Below, piece by piece: positions 53,880 through 64,000 of a DNA stretch of 64,000 nt. How positions within the stretch are numbered: position 1 is the first letter of the stretch; every line of letters starts with the position of its first letter. Position numbers and translations under genes: made by a program. Where the stretch lies: positions 2,232,001 to 2,296,000 of the forward strand of contig NC_068558.1 in assembly GCF_022201045.2 (NCBI RefSeq). The letters run 5' to 3'. This stretch comes from Citrus sinensis (lineage: Eukaryota > Streptophyta > Magnoliopsida > Sapindales > Rutaceae). The notes below the pieces were generated by a model. That model was not told the origin of the DNA. It searched no databases and saw nothing but the letters and a program-made list of their open reading frames with translations.

Positions 53880-54694
53880 TGTTATAGCCCTTTGGAAACC
53901 AAAATCTTGGTCAGCTTATCTTTCATTTGTTGTGTGTATACTGTGGATGTGTTATGTTGAGTAACGAAAAGTACCAGCTCGACCATGTCCTCATCTTTCA
54001 CCCTGAGGCGAATCTCCTCAGTTGAATGGCACAAGTAGAGTCCTGGTAAAACACCGTGTACGGGCATGTACGAACTAGAAACGAGCACCAACCAGAGATA
54101 TGTATCGACCAGATGCTCATCACCCAAAGAAAAAGGACACGATCTCACGAAATCGCGACAGTTTCGCCATACCCCGAACCGCTGGGGAGAACATGACATC
54201 CCACGTCTACCCACAATTCGGTGGTTGGAGACCCATAAGGGTCTATCATCACCCGAAAATGGAGGGCATGGAGAAGACTCAGAAAACGTGGGATGACGGC
54301 TATAAGAAGCCAAGAGATCGATGAAGAAGGGAATATAAAAATTGAGGGTAAAGGGGAAACTTTGCCAAATTATTATCAGAAATTCTTATATCCAAATCCT
54401 TGAGATATTTCGTATTAAAAATATTGCAACTAATCTGTACAACACAAATCATACAAGTTTTCTCGTAAACACCTTGTGCTAACTTAAGTATCGGAGGGTT
54501 TACGCCGGCAAAACCACCGACGTCTCTGATCTGTTTCTGTGAACGCAGGGTTAGAGAGAAGAAAAAAGGTGATTTCAACCCAAGGAGCTTGAACAATTGC
54601 TGAAGCAGGCAAAGGGCAACATCTTCTTCATTGATCATATAAGCGTTGGTGGAACGATCTGGTCGGGCAAAGGGCGATCAGATTTCAGCATCAA
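53880..54694 (+). mobile_element. LTR-retrotransposon fossil, solo-LTR-like fragment
   Basis: About 0.8 kb ending in GCATCAACA, the same 3' terminus as the LTR fossil at 55769-56864. Both carry a CGGAGGGTTNNCGCCGG motif in their 3' part (here near 54491-54510), and a TATAAAA-type signal lies near 54336. The left limit (a TGTTATAG at about 53880) is uncertain and no target duplication was found. It has no recognisable gag or pol domain and looks broken. Superfamily unresolved. Confidence 0.6.
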
Positions 54695-55864
54695 CATGTT
54701 CAATATTCTTCGTTTCCAATTGTGAATGTTGATATATGCGGCAGCCCACAGAGGAGCCAAGTGTAGTGTCTTCGGCTCTCTATTACTTTTTCAGCGGAGA
54801 AACCCATTTCACATCTTGTTGGACATGTCTGTTATTTTTTACGTTTCATTTTCGGTCTGTGATCTAATGTCTTGAAACTTCTGTCAGCAAAGCTTAAAAT
54901 ACATCCATGGATGCTTGGAAATTTTGCTTTATAATTTATACACAAGTACCTCATCAGGAAGCTTCCTTTTCAGCCCTTTATATCCTTGCCTAATAAATTT
55001 ATTTTCACCCAATCCACAATATGTTGATAGAAAAGTTTTGAACATTGTTTATAAGTTTAAACTTCAAAATGAGCAAGAGTCCCGGTTTATACATTGATAT
55101 TGGCAAAATGGCCAGCTGTTAATATCCTTTTCTATTCTTTTATTGTCGTTATAACTTAAACAATTTGCACTCATATTAATTATTAGTCAATTAATATTTG
55201 CTTTTATCAACGTCAGATCTTCTCTACCAGGGTTATGGTCAGCAACCACCTAATCACTTTCGTAACGAATGTTTAAGCAGCAGCTTTGATATCTACTGTC
55301 GATGTAATTAGTCTGCATTTAATCTTTTATGATGACAATAAAGTTCCTCTTTCGGTGTCTCTTTTTCCTGTTTTAATATCCAATACACAATGCATTACCA
55401 ATACTTAAATTCAGTAATGCAACAACTATATCAATTTATGCATATTAAGAAGCATTGGCTCATGGTCATAGCTCGACTATATCAATTTATAATGTGGACT
55501 TCTAATCGATTATAATGATCTGAACTTCCACGGGTGATGATGTTGTGCCTGGATTGAGTCCAGCTTTCAGGTCCATGGACCATGATTCTGTCAGTGTAAG
55601 AAAATTATCTCTACTTAACCCTATCGGAAATTTCAATGATTTTTTTATTAGTGTAATGTTACATGCATGTACAATGCTTCATTCTTAGAAGAATGGTGAT
55701 TGTAATCAGGTGGAACTGCGATACATGCGCGACTACGCTGGGATTACTGCAGGCATAGGATTGAAGGTTGTTTAGAGAATGAAATAGGGTGACCAAGATA
55801 AAGGTGTTTGCTCATATATTATCGTGCTCTCCTCCAGAGTAAAAGCGAGCAAATAGTTGAGTAG

Positions 55865-56030
55865 ATCATCTCGATCAGGATGCTATTGGTCACCTCGACC
55901 AGAATAATATGTGGTCACCACGAGCACATCACCTCGACCAGGATGTTATTGGTCACCTCGACCAGAATAATATGTGGTGACCTCGAACACATCACCTCGA
56001 CCAGGATGTTATTGGTCACCTCGACCAAGA
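55865..56030. repeat. 63-bp minisatellite, about 2.6 copies
   Basis: ATCACCTCGACCAGGATGTT-type units start at 55865, 55928 and 55991, an exact 63-bp period, and each unit itself contains two CACCTCGACCAG motifs. It lies within the LTR fossil. Confidence 0.9.
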
Positions 56031-56477
56031 AGTTACCAGAAAGCACGATTCAGTCAAAACATTTTCTTCGAAATATTAGGGACCATATTCTTAGTGGGCT
56101 GAAAATTAGTTGTTTTCTTGAGAATCCTAGGGGAGAGGATAAAAACCGCTATAGTTTCTTATAAAAACCCTAAGAAGGGAGAGGAAATGGGGATTCTGCT
56201 AGCTCTCTCTCTCTCTCTAAGCAACTGAACCCATTGGACATTTTTCTCTCTCTACCACAGAGAAATTTCTCTTTCGCCTGTGATTTCTTTAAGATTGATT
56301 ATTTTGAATTCTTTTCCTTTAAATTTACTTAAAAGCTTTTTGTTTAAAGCAATCATAATTAAGCCACATGAATTGTGGTATGGGTTTTTCCAAGTAAGAC
56401 CCGAATCCCTGACTTGAGCGTCGGAGGGTTCTCGCCGGAAAAACTTCCGGCACCTCCTGACCGTTAGTTGTGTTCAC

Positions 56478-56772
56478 AGGCTCACAGGTTATCTGCTCAT
56501 GGATTGTCTGCTCATGGGTTATCTGCTCACGGATCGTTTGCTCATGGGTTATTTGCTCATGGATTGCCTGCTCATGAGTTCTCAGCTTATGGATCGTCTG
56601 CTCACGGGTTATCTGCTCATGGATTGCCTGCTAATGAGTTCTCTGCTCATGGATCGTCTGCTCATGGGTTATCTGCTCATGGGTTCTCTGCTCATGGATC
56701 GTCTGCTTATGGATTATCTGCTCATGGGTTTTCTGCTCATAGAACATCTACTCATAGAAAATCTGCTCATGG
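56478..56772. repeat. 15-bp minisatellite, about 20 copies
   Basis: Tandem CTGCTCATGGATTGT / CTGCTCATGGGTTAT units. Because 15 is a multiple of three, two forward frames stay open (one reads GLSAHGLSAHG-like), which is a by-product of the repeat and not evidence of a protein. Within the LTR fossil. Confidence 0.93.
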
Positions 56773-57830
56773 TGCTAACTAATCATCAGCTTCCCACCAA
56801 ACAAATTTAATGATGATGTAGGGATCTAAGATCTGACCAACTTATCCGGATTTCGGCATCAACAAAGGCAAACCACAATCCGGCTATAGGAGTAGGATTT
56901 GCACTTGACCCCATCATTAACTTTTTGGGTGTCATAGGAGATACTCTTCTCTCTATTGGGACCAATGTTGCCTTTGACGGATTAACAGGTACATTAAGCA
57001 ATTAAAATGCCGGTTTGAGCATCAACACTGCCTTCCTTGATGCTTCCTTGACCTTTTAAGCAATATATTACAAGAATTGACTGGTTTGTTCCCAATTGTA
57101 TTTATTGATTATCAACTAACCCTTTCCAATAATGCAGGAGTGAAAAACTTGAGATTTTAAGAGCTTCCTGCTATTTAGAACTGATCTCTCTGACTAGGAC
57201 TGCCATTGCAGCGGAGTTAAAGCATAGTTTTTCTAAAAATGGCAGTATTTCCGACGCCATTCCAACCACCTTGATAGTTGGTATCCAGCATGAGCTGTTT
57301 CCTTCTACACTGGTGAAGGCCCGTATCAACACTGATGGCAAGGAGCTACTGTTGTCTAGAAATCTGTCTGGCAAAGAATGTCGTTAGCTTTCCATGTAGA
57401 GACTGATTTTAGGGCCACAAGCTTGATGCCTAAGATAATTATAGCTCTGAGGTCCAGTTCTTAATCAGAAGATTACTGAAAATATGTACAAATTATCTCA
57501 CAACATTGATATGCACTACTTGATAAATGGGTGCTTTAACGTTGAAAATGTTAAGTGAATTGATGAGATAGTTTTTGCAAAAGCTGTTGAGGAATTATGA
57601 TTACTATAACCACGCATAATTTGTGGGACAAAGAAGCGAAAGTAGTCGGCCAATTGACAGATCTTTCAACAACCACTGGAAAGTCTTAAGCTCGGTAAGT
57701 TTGTTGCAATAAAACAAATTAAGGACCACAATTTGCCAAGAATAAAACAGAGCACATGGAAACTTCGGAATAGATCAAAATGAAAACTTGTCTTGATACC
57801 AAAACTAGATAAGCCTTATCAATTAACGAT

Positions 57831-59063
57831 TCACTGGTGTTGAGACGCCTGAAGAAGTCCATCACGGATCTGTGTCGCTACATCTCTAACGGCACCAGGT
57901 CCATGGGGAATAAAGACAGCAGATGATTTAGAAGCAGCTCCAATTTCCTTCATGGTGTCGAAGTATTGGGTGACCAGGACCATGTCCATCACATCCTTTG
58001 CCGTGGTTCCTGGAACGTTGATAGAAAAACCCAGCACACTGTCTCTCAAGCCATCCACAATTGCCTGTCGCTGCCGAGCAATACCAAGCCCTGACAGATA
58101 TTTAGACTCAGCCTCGCCTTCAGCTCGTTTGATCTGTAAAATTTTCTCTGCCTCTGCCTTCTCGTTAGCTGCCACCCTCAGTCTTGCAGCTGAGGGAGTA
58201 CAATAATAAGCAAGATAAGATTTGAAATGAAGTTTGATACTCATTTGAAGAGATGCTAGATACATTACCAGCATTAATTTCATTCATTGCCCGCTTGACA
58301 TGCTCATCAGGTTCTATATCGACAATAAGTGTTTGAACAATCTCATAGCCATAAGCAGACATAGCCTGTTAGGAAAAATAACACAGCATAACAGGAATAA
58401 TTTCCTATAACCTTCACAATAAACGGGATTAGCTTACAATACAACAAACATCTCTGCGCGACAATGTACATTACCTTTTCGAGCTCCTCCTCCACAGCTT
58501 TGGCAATTTCATTTTTTTGCTCAAATGCGTCATCTAGATTTAACTTTGGAATACCTGCCCTAATCACTGAACAATTTAACAGAAGATCATATATAGCATG
58601 TGAGTGATGCACTAAACATAAGTCTATAGTCTTAAACAAATATATATATTTTACCATCAAAGACATAGGCCTGAATTTGAGTCCTTGTGTTGCTGAGTTT
58701 ATAGAAAGCATCATCTGCCTTATGTGCCAGGGCACGGTATTGAACAGATGCAACAACATTGACAAATACATTGTCCTGGTAAATCACCATAAATTACAAT
58801 AAAATGAAATTGAAGAACATGATGACATGACCACCCAAGTAACTTGTACCGATAACGAGTAGTTATTAACAGACCTTAGTCTTGGTTTCACAACGAACAT
58901 CTAACTGCTGCAGCCTGAGTGTAAGGTGACCAGCTAGCTGATGTCCAAGGATCCATGGGAGGAAATGGCATCCAGGTTCAAGGACATCCTCAAACTTGCC
59001 AAATCTCTCCTTAATAGCCACTGTTGATTGGTCAACTTGTACGCAACAGAACAGATTCCCCAT
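57831..59063 (-). CDS. HIR1: Hypersensitive-induced response protein (HIR1-type, SPFH/band 7)
   Basis: Five coding exons on the minus strand: 59063-58875, 58775-58655, 58566-58475, 58365-58269 and 58189-57831. They total 858 nt, 285 residues, the family's normal length. HIR proteins sit on the inner face of the plasma membrane in microdomains, oligomerise, and associate with resistance proteins such as RPS2 in Arabidopsis. The N-terminus, [19 protein letters not shown], has a Gly2 myristoylation site followed by Cys6/Cys7, likely palmitoylated. The SPFH domain continues with [13 protein letters not shown] and [21 protein letters not shown] coiled-coil follows ([27 protein letters not shown]), then [19 protein letters not shown] and [20 protein letters not shown]. 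The porin pseudogene converges on it about 360 bp away. A leader intron upstream is possible but not resolved. No damage seen. Confidence 0.96.
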
Positions 59064-61024
59064 CTTCTTTACACTCTAATATGATAAAAATAAAAATGTA
59101 AAAAAAAAATTAAAAAAATTAAATCACTTAGAAACCAAAATGAATTCATGGTAAAAAGCTATCAGGGAAAGAAAACTTACAAATCAATGCAGAAACAAAA
59201 TGGTGAATGCAAATGCCGCTGTAGGAAGATATATAGTGATAGAAACAAACAACTAAATCAAGGGACTTAAATAGAAACAAAAGCTTGGCCTAGGAAACTT
59301 CTCCAAACTTTCTATGCGTTTTTTAGTTAAGTTAACAGCAAATTAAGGGAAGTCCTATTTCCTAGAAGATTTCACAATTTTCGGCCATAAATAGATATCA
59401 AAGTTAAATATGTGAACTGTAGCCACAAAGGACAGTGAAGACTCTAAGAAACTTTCCCATTTGAATGAACTTAATTGTATATTCAATTAAATGTACGACC
59501 ATTTTGATGACGATTCTTGTTTGCATTAATGTGTCAAGAGTGATGATAAGCCTCAAAATTAACGAAAATAGCAGGATGTTGCGTGTGTGTCAAGATACAA
59601 TCAAGGCAACAAGAAAGTGCCTGAAAAAAGTTAAAAGAGACTTGAGAATGTATAAATTGTGAAAAACTATTATTAGCCGTCTTAGCTAAGAAAAATAACA
59701 AACGGAATTCTTGCTTAATTCTGTTCTATCAACTTTTTTTCATTGCTAAAGTTACGAAGATCGAGAAATTACTGTGAGTTAATAATAGTTTTTTGTTGAT
59801 AGAATACCGGAAAACTGAAGATGCCTATCATTTGTTTATTTACTTATTTCATGTCATTATAATAAAGAATGTTTTAATTGAAAGGAAAGCTTGACAGAAA
59901 CCCACAATTGAAATAGAAATTGTAGGAGAAAGCAGAGGAAACTCCATCACCTTTTAATTCTTTGAAAGAGAGAGTCGGAATCTTGACTTTGAGGGTTAAG
60001 AAACGACTTAAATTTTAGGTGCCTATTTTTATAGTTTTATAAGTTTCCTGGAAATTCAGAGAAATAAATTCTACTAATCCAATATATGTCTAAAAAGATA
60101 TACCCTACTGAGTAAATATGTGGTGGGTCAAGAAATAAACTAAGCATCCAAGAAAGGAAAAGTAGTTATTGCCTTTCTTGGGAGTATGGAATGTGGTCAA
60201 AGTCATCATCCTCTCTTTCATTCATTCGCCGTGAGATCGGTCCACCCGCTTTAGAGCTGGTGTTGGCCTGGTTCAATTGTGCTCTGCCGCATAGTGGGAT
60301 TCACTTTTATTAAATCTTGAAACTTAAGACTTTAGGCTAGCTGATCTACTCATATTCACTAGGCTTAATCAAACTTCATTAAGCATAATGATGATGTATA
60401 AATACTAGAATTGGCATGGGGAGCAGCTGCGCGGTGGCAGCGCAGCTGCCCCAAACAGGTCCTAAGAATAAATTTAATTTTAATTGTAATTAGACAAATT
60501 GTTATTAAATTTAAAGTTACCAAACTTAATTACAATTTAAGTAAGTTCAACAACGATAATAAATATTAATATTTAATAAATGATAAATAATAACAACTCA
60601 TGAATTACAATACTTACATGCCTACACATATCAATTTTTATCTCCCTTGTACTGCCCATATTATCAAAATTGCAACATTTTTTCGATATGTGGGTTTTTT
60701 GGGCTTAAATTTTACGGAACGGAAGTGTCAGTTTGAGGAGGTGGTTTTAGGGTCCTAAGAGTTAAAAACCCCACGTAATGGCAAGTCATCTGCTGGATGG
60801 GCCTTCGAATGGACTGGACTTGTGGAACAGAAAGATCAGAACTTTTTAAACATTTAAAGAAGCTTGGTCACAGATTTCCCAGATAGAGCAATCAACAATT
60901 CGATTGGTGGATGTTATAATATTATAGGACTTAAGATTACAGTGGAATCCGACGTGGCAGTTGGCATCACCAAGAAAATTTACGAAGTTTGCTTCTGATT
61001 CTGAATCATCATCATCAGACATCA
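59064..61024. other. Intergenic DNA between HIR and RIQ-like genes
   Basis: No gene seen. Both flanking promoters must be here because the genes diverge. It includes a GC-rich hairpin near 60423-60450 in an otherwise AT-rich setting. Confidence 0.5.
60424..60449. repeat. GC-rich short inverted repeat
   Basis: CAGCTGCGC and GCGCAGCTG arms around GGTGGCA. It could be the end of a degraded miniature element or a chance hairpin; no other end or target duplication was found. Confidence 0.45.
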
Positions 61025-61853
61025 ATGACGGTCTCCGCACCAACTCCAGTTGCCCAGGTTCATACGATCGAGTGCAACAGCTTCCTCTCCTCAAAGCTAA
61101 AGCCTCGCTCTAACCGTCTGTTTCCCGCCAAAAATGTCTCAACAATAGTTGCCATGGCCTCCAGAAAGAAGGTAACTCGAAAATCTCAAGACTCTCTAAA
61201 AAAAATTTCATAATATTTTTTTCCGGCTGAGTCTGTATCAGTATGTGATAATCATACCAAAGTATCAAACACTCATAAATTTTCAATACTTTTTTTTTCC
61301 TTTTTCTTTCAGTGATTGAGTAAAAGATAAATAAATGGAAATGGGTTATGAATTACAGTTTTGTCAACTCCATTGAGTAATAAAAATAAAAAATTTGGAA
61401 AAATGACAGGTAAATAAATACGATGCTAACTGGGAGAAGCAATGGTTTGGGGCGGGAATATTCTGCGAAGGAAGCGAAGAAGTGGAAGTGGACATGTTCA
61501 AGAAACTGGAACAACGCAAAGTATTAAGCAACGTTGAAAAGGCGGGGCTCTTATCGAAAGCAGAGGAGCTAGGAGTCACTCTTTCATCCATTGAGAAGTT
61601 GGGTCTTTTTTCTAAAGCAGAGGAGTTGGGTTTGTTGAGTTTGTTGGAAAAGTTGGCCAGCGCTTCTCCCTCCACTCTTGCCTCCGCCTCGCTCCCCATA
61701 TTTCTGGCCGCTGTGGCCGCTGTTGTGGTGATTCCGGACGATTCTGTAACCTTGGTAGTGGTCCAGGCTGTGCTTGCTGCTGCTCTTGGAGTTGGTGCTG
61801 CTGGTTTGTTTGTTGGCTCCGTTGTCTTGGGTGGCTTGCAAGAAGCCGATTGA
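61025..61853 (+). CDS. Chloroplast DUF1118 protein, RIQ1/RIQ2-like
   Basis: Two exons, 61025-61171 and 61410-61853, 591 nt, 196 residues. Residues about 1-49 are Ser/Lys/Arg-rich without acidic residues apart from one Glu, a typical plastid transit peptide. The mature part starts VNKYDANWEKQWFGAGIFCEG. It has the repeated helical units LSNVEKAGLLSKAEELGVTL, SIEKLGLFSKAEELGL and LSLLEKLA. Two hydrophobic spans follow (LPIFLAAVAAVVVIP, about 138-153; VVVQAVLAAALGVGAAGLFVGSVVLG, about 160-186). This is the DUF1118 family, which in Arabidopsis includes RIQ1 and RIQ2, grana thylakoid proteins needed for normal light-harvesting complex II organisation and non-photochemical quenching. Its length is close to RIQ2. 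The paralogue assignment is inference. Confidence 0.88.
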
Positions 61854-62899
61854 ATTTTTTTTTTCATTTCTTAGGTGATGGCAGGAATAAAATGGAATGT
61901 TTTGAAGGATAATTTAATATTGTGACTTACAATCTTACAAAAATTGTGAATTTGATAAGGTGAAGTGTGTGATTATTCCATTTAATTATATGATAAATGA
62001 TGAAAAATATTAAAAACTTTTATACCATTTTGAAGATAGGTAACTTATGTATTTGATATAATGAACAGCGATCCTTCTTTCTTTTCAATTAATTAATTTT
62101 TTTTCCGACCCATCAGGTTACCATCTTCTTCGTTTTAGAAAATAACCGACCTTATAGATTATTAACTGTTATTTTCTCTCCTCGCTTTTCTGTTAGTCAA
62201 ACAGAGCAATTTGTTTTTTGGGCTGTCGAAGTGGAACTTCTGCTCGGTTAGCTATGCTAGTAAATGATAAATGATAAATGTTTAATTTCATCATCTATGC
62301 TTGACTGCTATGAGTCTCTTAAGATTGATAATAGCATTATAAATCTTCATCCTGACTGGGTTTATGAGAGAACTAGAAATGTAATGATCATATATGTCTG
62401 CCTCCATTTCGACAAGACTATATTTTGCTCTCACAAATCAACTTTGTTTCAGGAACTAGAAAATTATGTGGATTCTGTGAAATCATTTCAAATTTCTTGA
62501 TCATTTGTTTATCCGGTCTTATTAAACTATGTTCTGCTATGTGTGTTAGGTCATATTATCAGATGACGGTTGTATAATTTCTAGAATATAATTTTCAGGT
62601 GCTAGGTTTTAGAATCGGGAATGATTTCAGATAATTAATAACTGAAGGGATTCATTTTACTACTACTATGTGATGAAAACTTGAAGTTGAAATAACATAA
62701 TGGGAATAATTGAGACAACATAACATAGAGCCTTAATAAGATAAGATAATCAAAAGAGTCTCGGACCCATTTCTTTTACCCTCAAACTGGCGAGGAAAAA
62801 AGACGGATTCACATTATAAAAGCTGACGAACTTGGTTCATCTGAACAATAAGCTACATTGTAACGCTATCTGTAACGTGACTGCTAAATTACTTTCATT
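61854..62899. other. Intergenic DNA between converging RIQ-like and NPF genes
   Basis: Contains both 3'UTRs. No further gene supported. Confidence 0.5.
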
Positions 62900-64000
62900 T
62901 CAAGGTCCTGTTGAACTGTACTTGTAGCGGGCGGCCCAGAAGAGAAAATGCAAGAAGTTAAGGCCACCGAGTATGCACATCAACCAGTAGAACCTCTCAA
63001 GGTGATAGTGATTCAAGTTGCTGCCAAAAAGCCATGGTGTGTGCCGATAAGTACTGGTGATATTATTGACAATTGATACAAGCACTGTGCTGAAGTAGTA
63101 TCCCATGGCCAGTGAGGCCCATGAAAGAGACGTGGCCAAAGACCTCATACTCAATGGGGCGTCTGTGAAGAAGAATTCCATCATGCCAGCTAAGGTGAAT
63201 AGATCAGCAGATCCTAGGAACAAGTACTGCAAGGCCACCCAAAGGAAGGTGATGGGTAGAGGTTCAGAAGAATTAACTAGACCTGAATTGACTGCCACTC
63301 TCTTTCGCTTGATTTCTACCAGAGCTGCCACAGCCATGGCCACAATAGAGAGTATTAGTCCTGTCCCAATTCGTTGTAGATGAGTAATCCCCATTTCAGT
63401 TTTGGTTACTTTTCTTGCAAAGGGAATGATAACATGATTATAAACCGGTGCAAGAATCAAGATGAAGATGACAGGGAACACTGGGAGAGAAGCTGGCGGG
63501 ACTTTTAATGAGCCAAGCTTGGTATTCATGGTTGCCGCTTGCTGGACCGAAAAGGTAGATAGCTGAGCAAGACAGCAGTTTAACATTATGGTAGACATGA
63601 AGATCGGGAAAATCTTAAAAACTATTTTGACCTCTTCTACTTCCTTTACTGTACATTGTACAATTGGGTAGGCAGGGTTGTTTCTCAATGCTCTATTGAG
63701 AAATTTGATATCTTCTGTTGGTTTCTGACTTGGCACCTTTTCTTTAACATTACTATTTCCCTCATCCCTGCTTTCATTTGAACAGGTTGGACTTGAGTGC
63801 ACTTCCGTTACAGCATTGCTAGAATTCTTAGATTTGCAGGTATTAAAAATCGCTGCGGTTAGAACCTGTAGGACCGGAATGAGAGAGGGTTATTTAGCCG
63901 TTGTTCAATTTCCATGACACCAACTTTGCAAATTACAGTGCTTGATTGATAGGTTTTCTGAATTTTACCTTGACGATGGTGGTAATCGGACATCCAGTGG
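62900..64000 (-). CDS. NRT1/PTR family (NPF) transporter, C-terminal part, truncated by window edge
   Basis: Proton-coupled major-facilitator transporter of the nitrate/peptide/hormone family at a cell membrane. Two exons are seen on the minus strand: the end of one running in from beyond the window (64000-63969, reading TGCPITTIVK) and the last exon, 63865-62900 (VLTAAIFNTCKSKNS... to ARYKYSSTGP). The G-S/C-P-I/L-T-x-I-x-K-V-L-x-A-A junction is diagnostic of NPF proteins before the central cytosolic loop. The last exon covers that loop, with LNRALRNNPAYPIVQCTVKEVEEVK, and the six C-terminal membrane helices, including PVFPVIFILILAPVYNHVIIP, MGITHLQRIGTGL and WVALQYLFLGSADLFTLAGMMEFFF. It resembles the NPF4 clade (which includes abscisic-acid importer AIT1/NPF4.6), but substrate cannot be told from this half. 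Confidence 0.92.

Larger units (their letters stand above)
55769..56864 (+). mobile_element. LTR-retrotransposon fossil (solo-LTR-like) inside the porin pseudogene
   Basis: 1096 bp beginning TG and ending CA (…GGCATCAACA), with a 5-bp flanking repeat AAGGT/AAGGC (55764-55768, 56865-56869) that restores the porin reading when removed. The AAGGC form is also the ancestral porin sequence. Parts visible are a TATA-like GATAAAAACCGC region near 56140, a CT run, and the CGTCGGAGGGTT motif near 56419 shared with the fossil at 53880-54694. No gag or pol region is present. It holds two minisatellites. It is probably a solo LTR or a small non-coding LTR element; it looks broken or naturally non-coding. 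Younger than the segmental duplication. Confidence 0.72.
55069..57475 (+). pseudogene. VDAC-type porin pseudogene
   Basis: All five exon counterparts of the porin at 47245-48517 are present in order. Exon 1 is at 55069 (MSKSPGLYIDIGKMAS). Exon 2 is near 55216-55307 (DLLYQGYGQQPPNHFRNECLS). Exon 3 is near 55532-55600 (DDVVPGLSPAFRSMDHDS). Exon 4 runs from about 55710 (VELRYMRDYAGITAGIGLK) and is split by an LTR fossil, resuming at about 56865-57060 (PIINFLGVIGDTLLSIGTN). Exon 5 is near 57138-57465 (LRASCYLELISLTRTAIAAE, FPSTLVKARINTDGK). An in-frame stop (near 57002), altered splice context, a frame change near the C-terminus and the 1.1-kb insertion disable it. It shares the short layout of the live porin, showing that the missing strand block predates the duplication. 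Confidence 0.9.
54835..59063. repeat. Segmental duplication, copy 2 (porin lost, HIR kept)
   Basis: Partner of 46930-49130, same order and orientation. The extra length comes from the complete HIR gene and the 1.1-kb LTR fossil inserted in the porin pseudogene. Coding-region similarity between the two porin copies is far above that of neutral AT-rich flanks but shows many changes, so the duplication is old. Confidence 0.8.

Noticed and set aside
53882-54313. 143-codon minus-strand open frame
   Set aside because: It lies in the LTR-like fossil, opposite to its apparent transcription direction, and contains no recognisable domain.
56468-56810. Two overlapping open frames of about 104 codons with GLSAHG-type and LLMGYLLM-type repeats
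   Set aside because: They are a by-product of a 15-bp tandem repeat inside an LTR fossil; there is no start context, no splicing and no similarity to a protein family.

Overview
The window is nuclear DNA from a eudicot plant. The genes have many short exons with GT-AG introns, AT-rich intergenic DNA, microsatellites and several classes of plant transposon. The proteins are typical of flowering plants. My impression is a woody rosid close to Citrus, but that is inference from protein flavour and not proof. No bacterial, organellar or viral segment was seen, and no RNA gene was recognised.

Layout from left to right. 1-3890 is intergenic DNA with an (AT)n tract. 3891-9705 (+) is a 16-exon gene for mitochondrial delta-1-pyrroline-5-carboxylate dehydrogenase (ALDH12). 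11765-12937 (+) is an unrecognised 390-residue protein with an intron in its 5'UTR. 13811-16290 (-) is a short-form tRNase Z. 16.3-19.5 kb is AT-rich and holds three decayed miniature elements. 19561-26553 (+) is a YLPM1-like P-loop protein. 27422-31593 (+) is isochorismate synthase and 32334-33933 (-) a pollen-type pectate lyase, converging on each other. 35131-35945 (+) is a membrane-anchored HSP20-domain protein resembling RTM2. 39456-42551 (+) is a single-exon QUIRKY-type MCTP, with two nested miniature elements about 525 bp upstream of its start.

From 44 to 59 kb the window is a transposon-rich zone built around an old tandem segmental duplication. Each copy originally carried a VDAC-type porin gene (+) and a HIR gene (-) converging on it. 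Copy 1 (about 46.9-49.1 kb) keeps the porin and only a scrap of HIR. Copy 2 (about 54.8-59.1 kb) keeps the HIR gene and a dead porin interrupted by an LTR-element fossil. Between them lie a MuDR-type DNA transposon carcass, another inverted-repeat insert and an LTR fossil. The window ends with a RIQ-like thylakoid protein (61025-61853, +) and the 3' part of an NPF/PTR transporter (-) that runs off the right edge.

The genes do not form a pathway. Isochorismate synthase (salicylate and phylloquinone), the RTM2-like protein and the HIR protein all have relatives in plant defence, but nothing in the sequence shows a functional cluster. I found no previously undescribed multi-gene system. The most interesting signals are the reciprocal gene loss in the porin/HIR duplication, a porin family member lacking an N-terminal block of the barrel, the nested elements upstream of QUIRKY, and a 67-bp tandem duplication that copies a splice donor inside the YLPM1-like gene.
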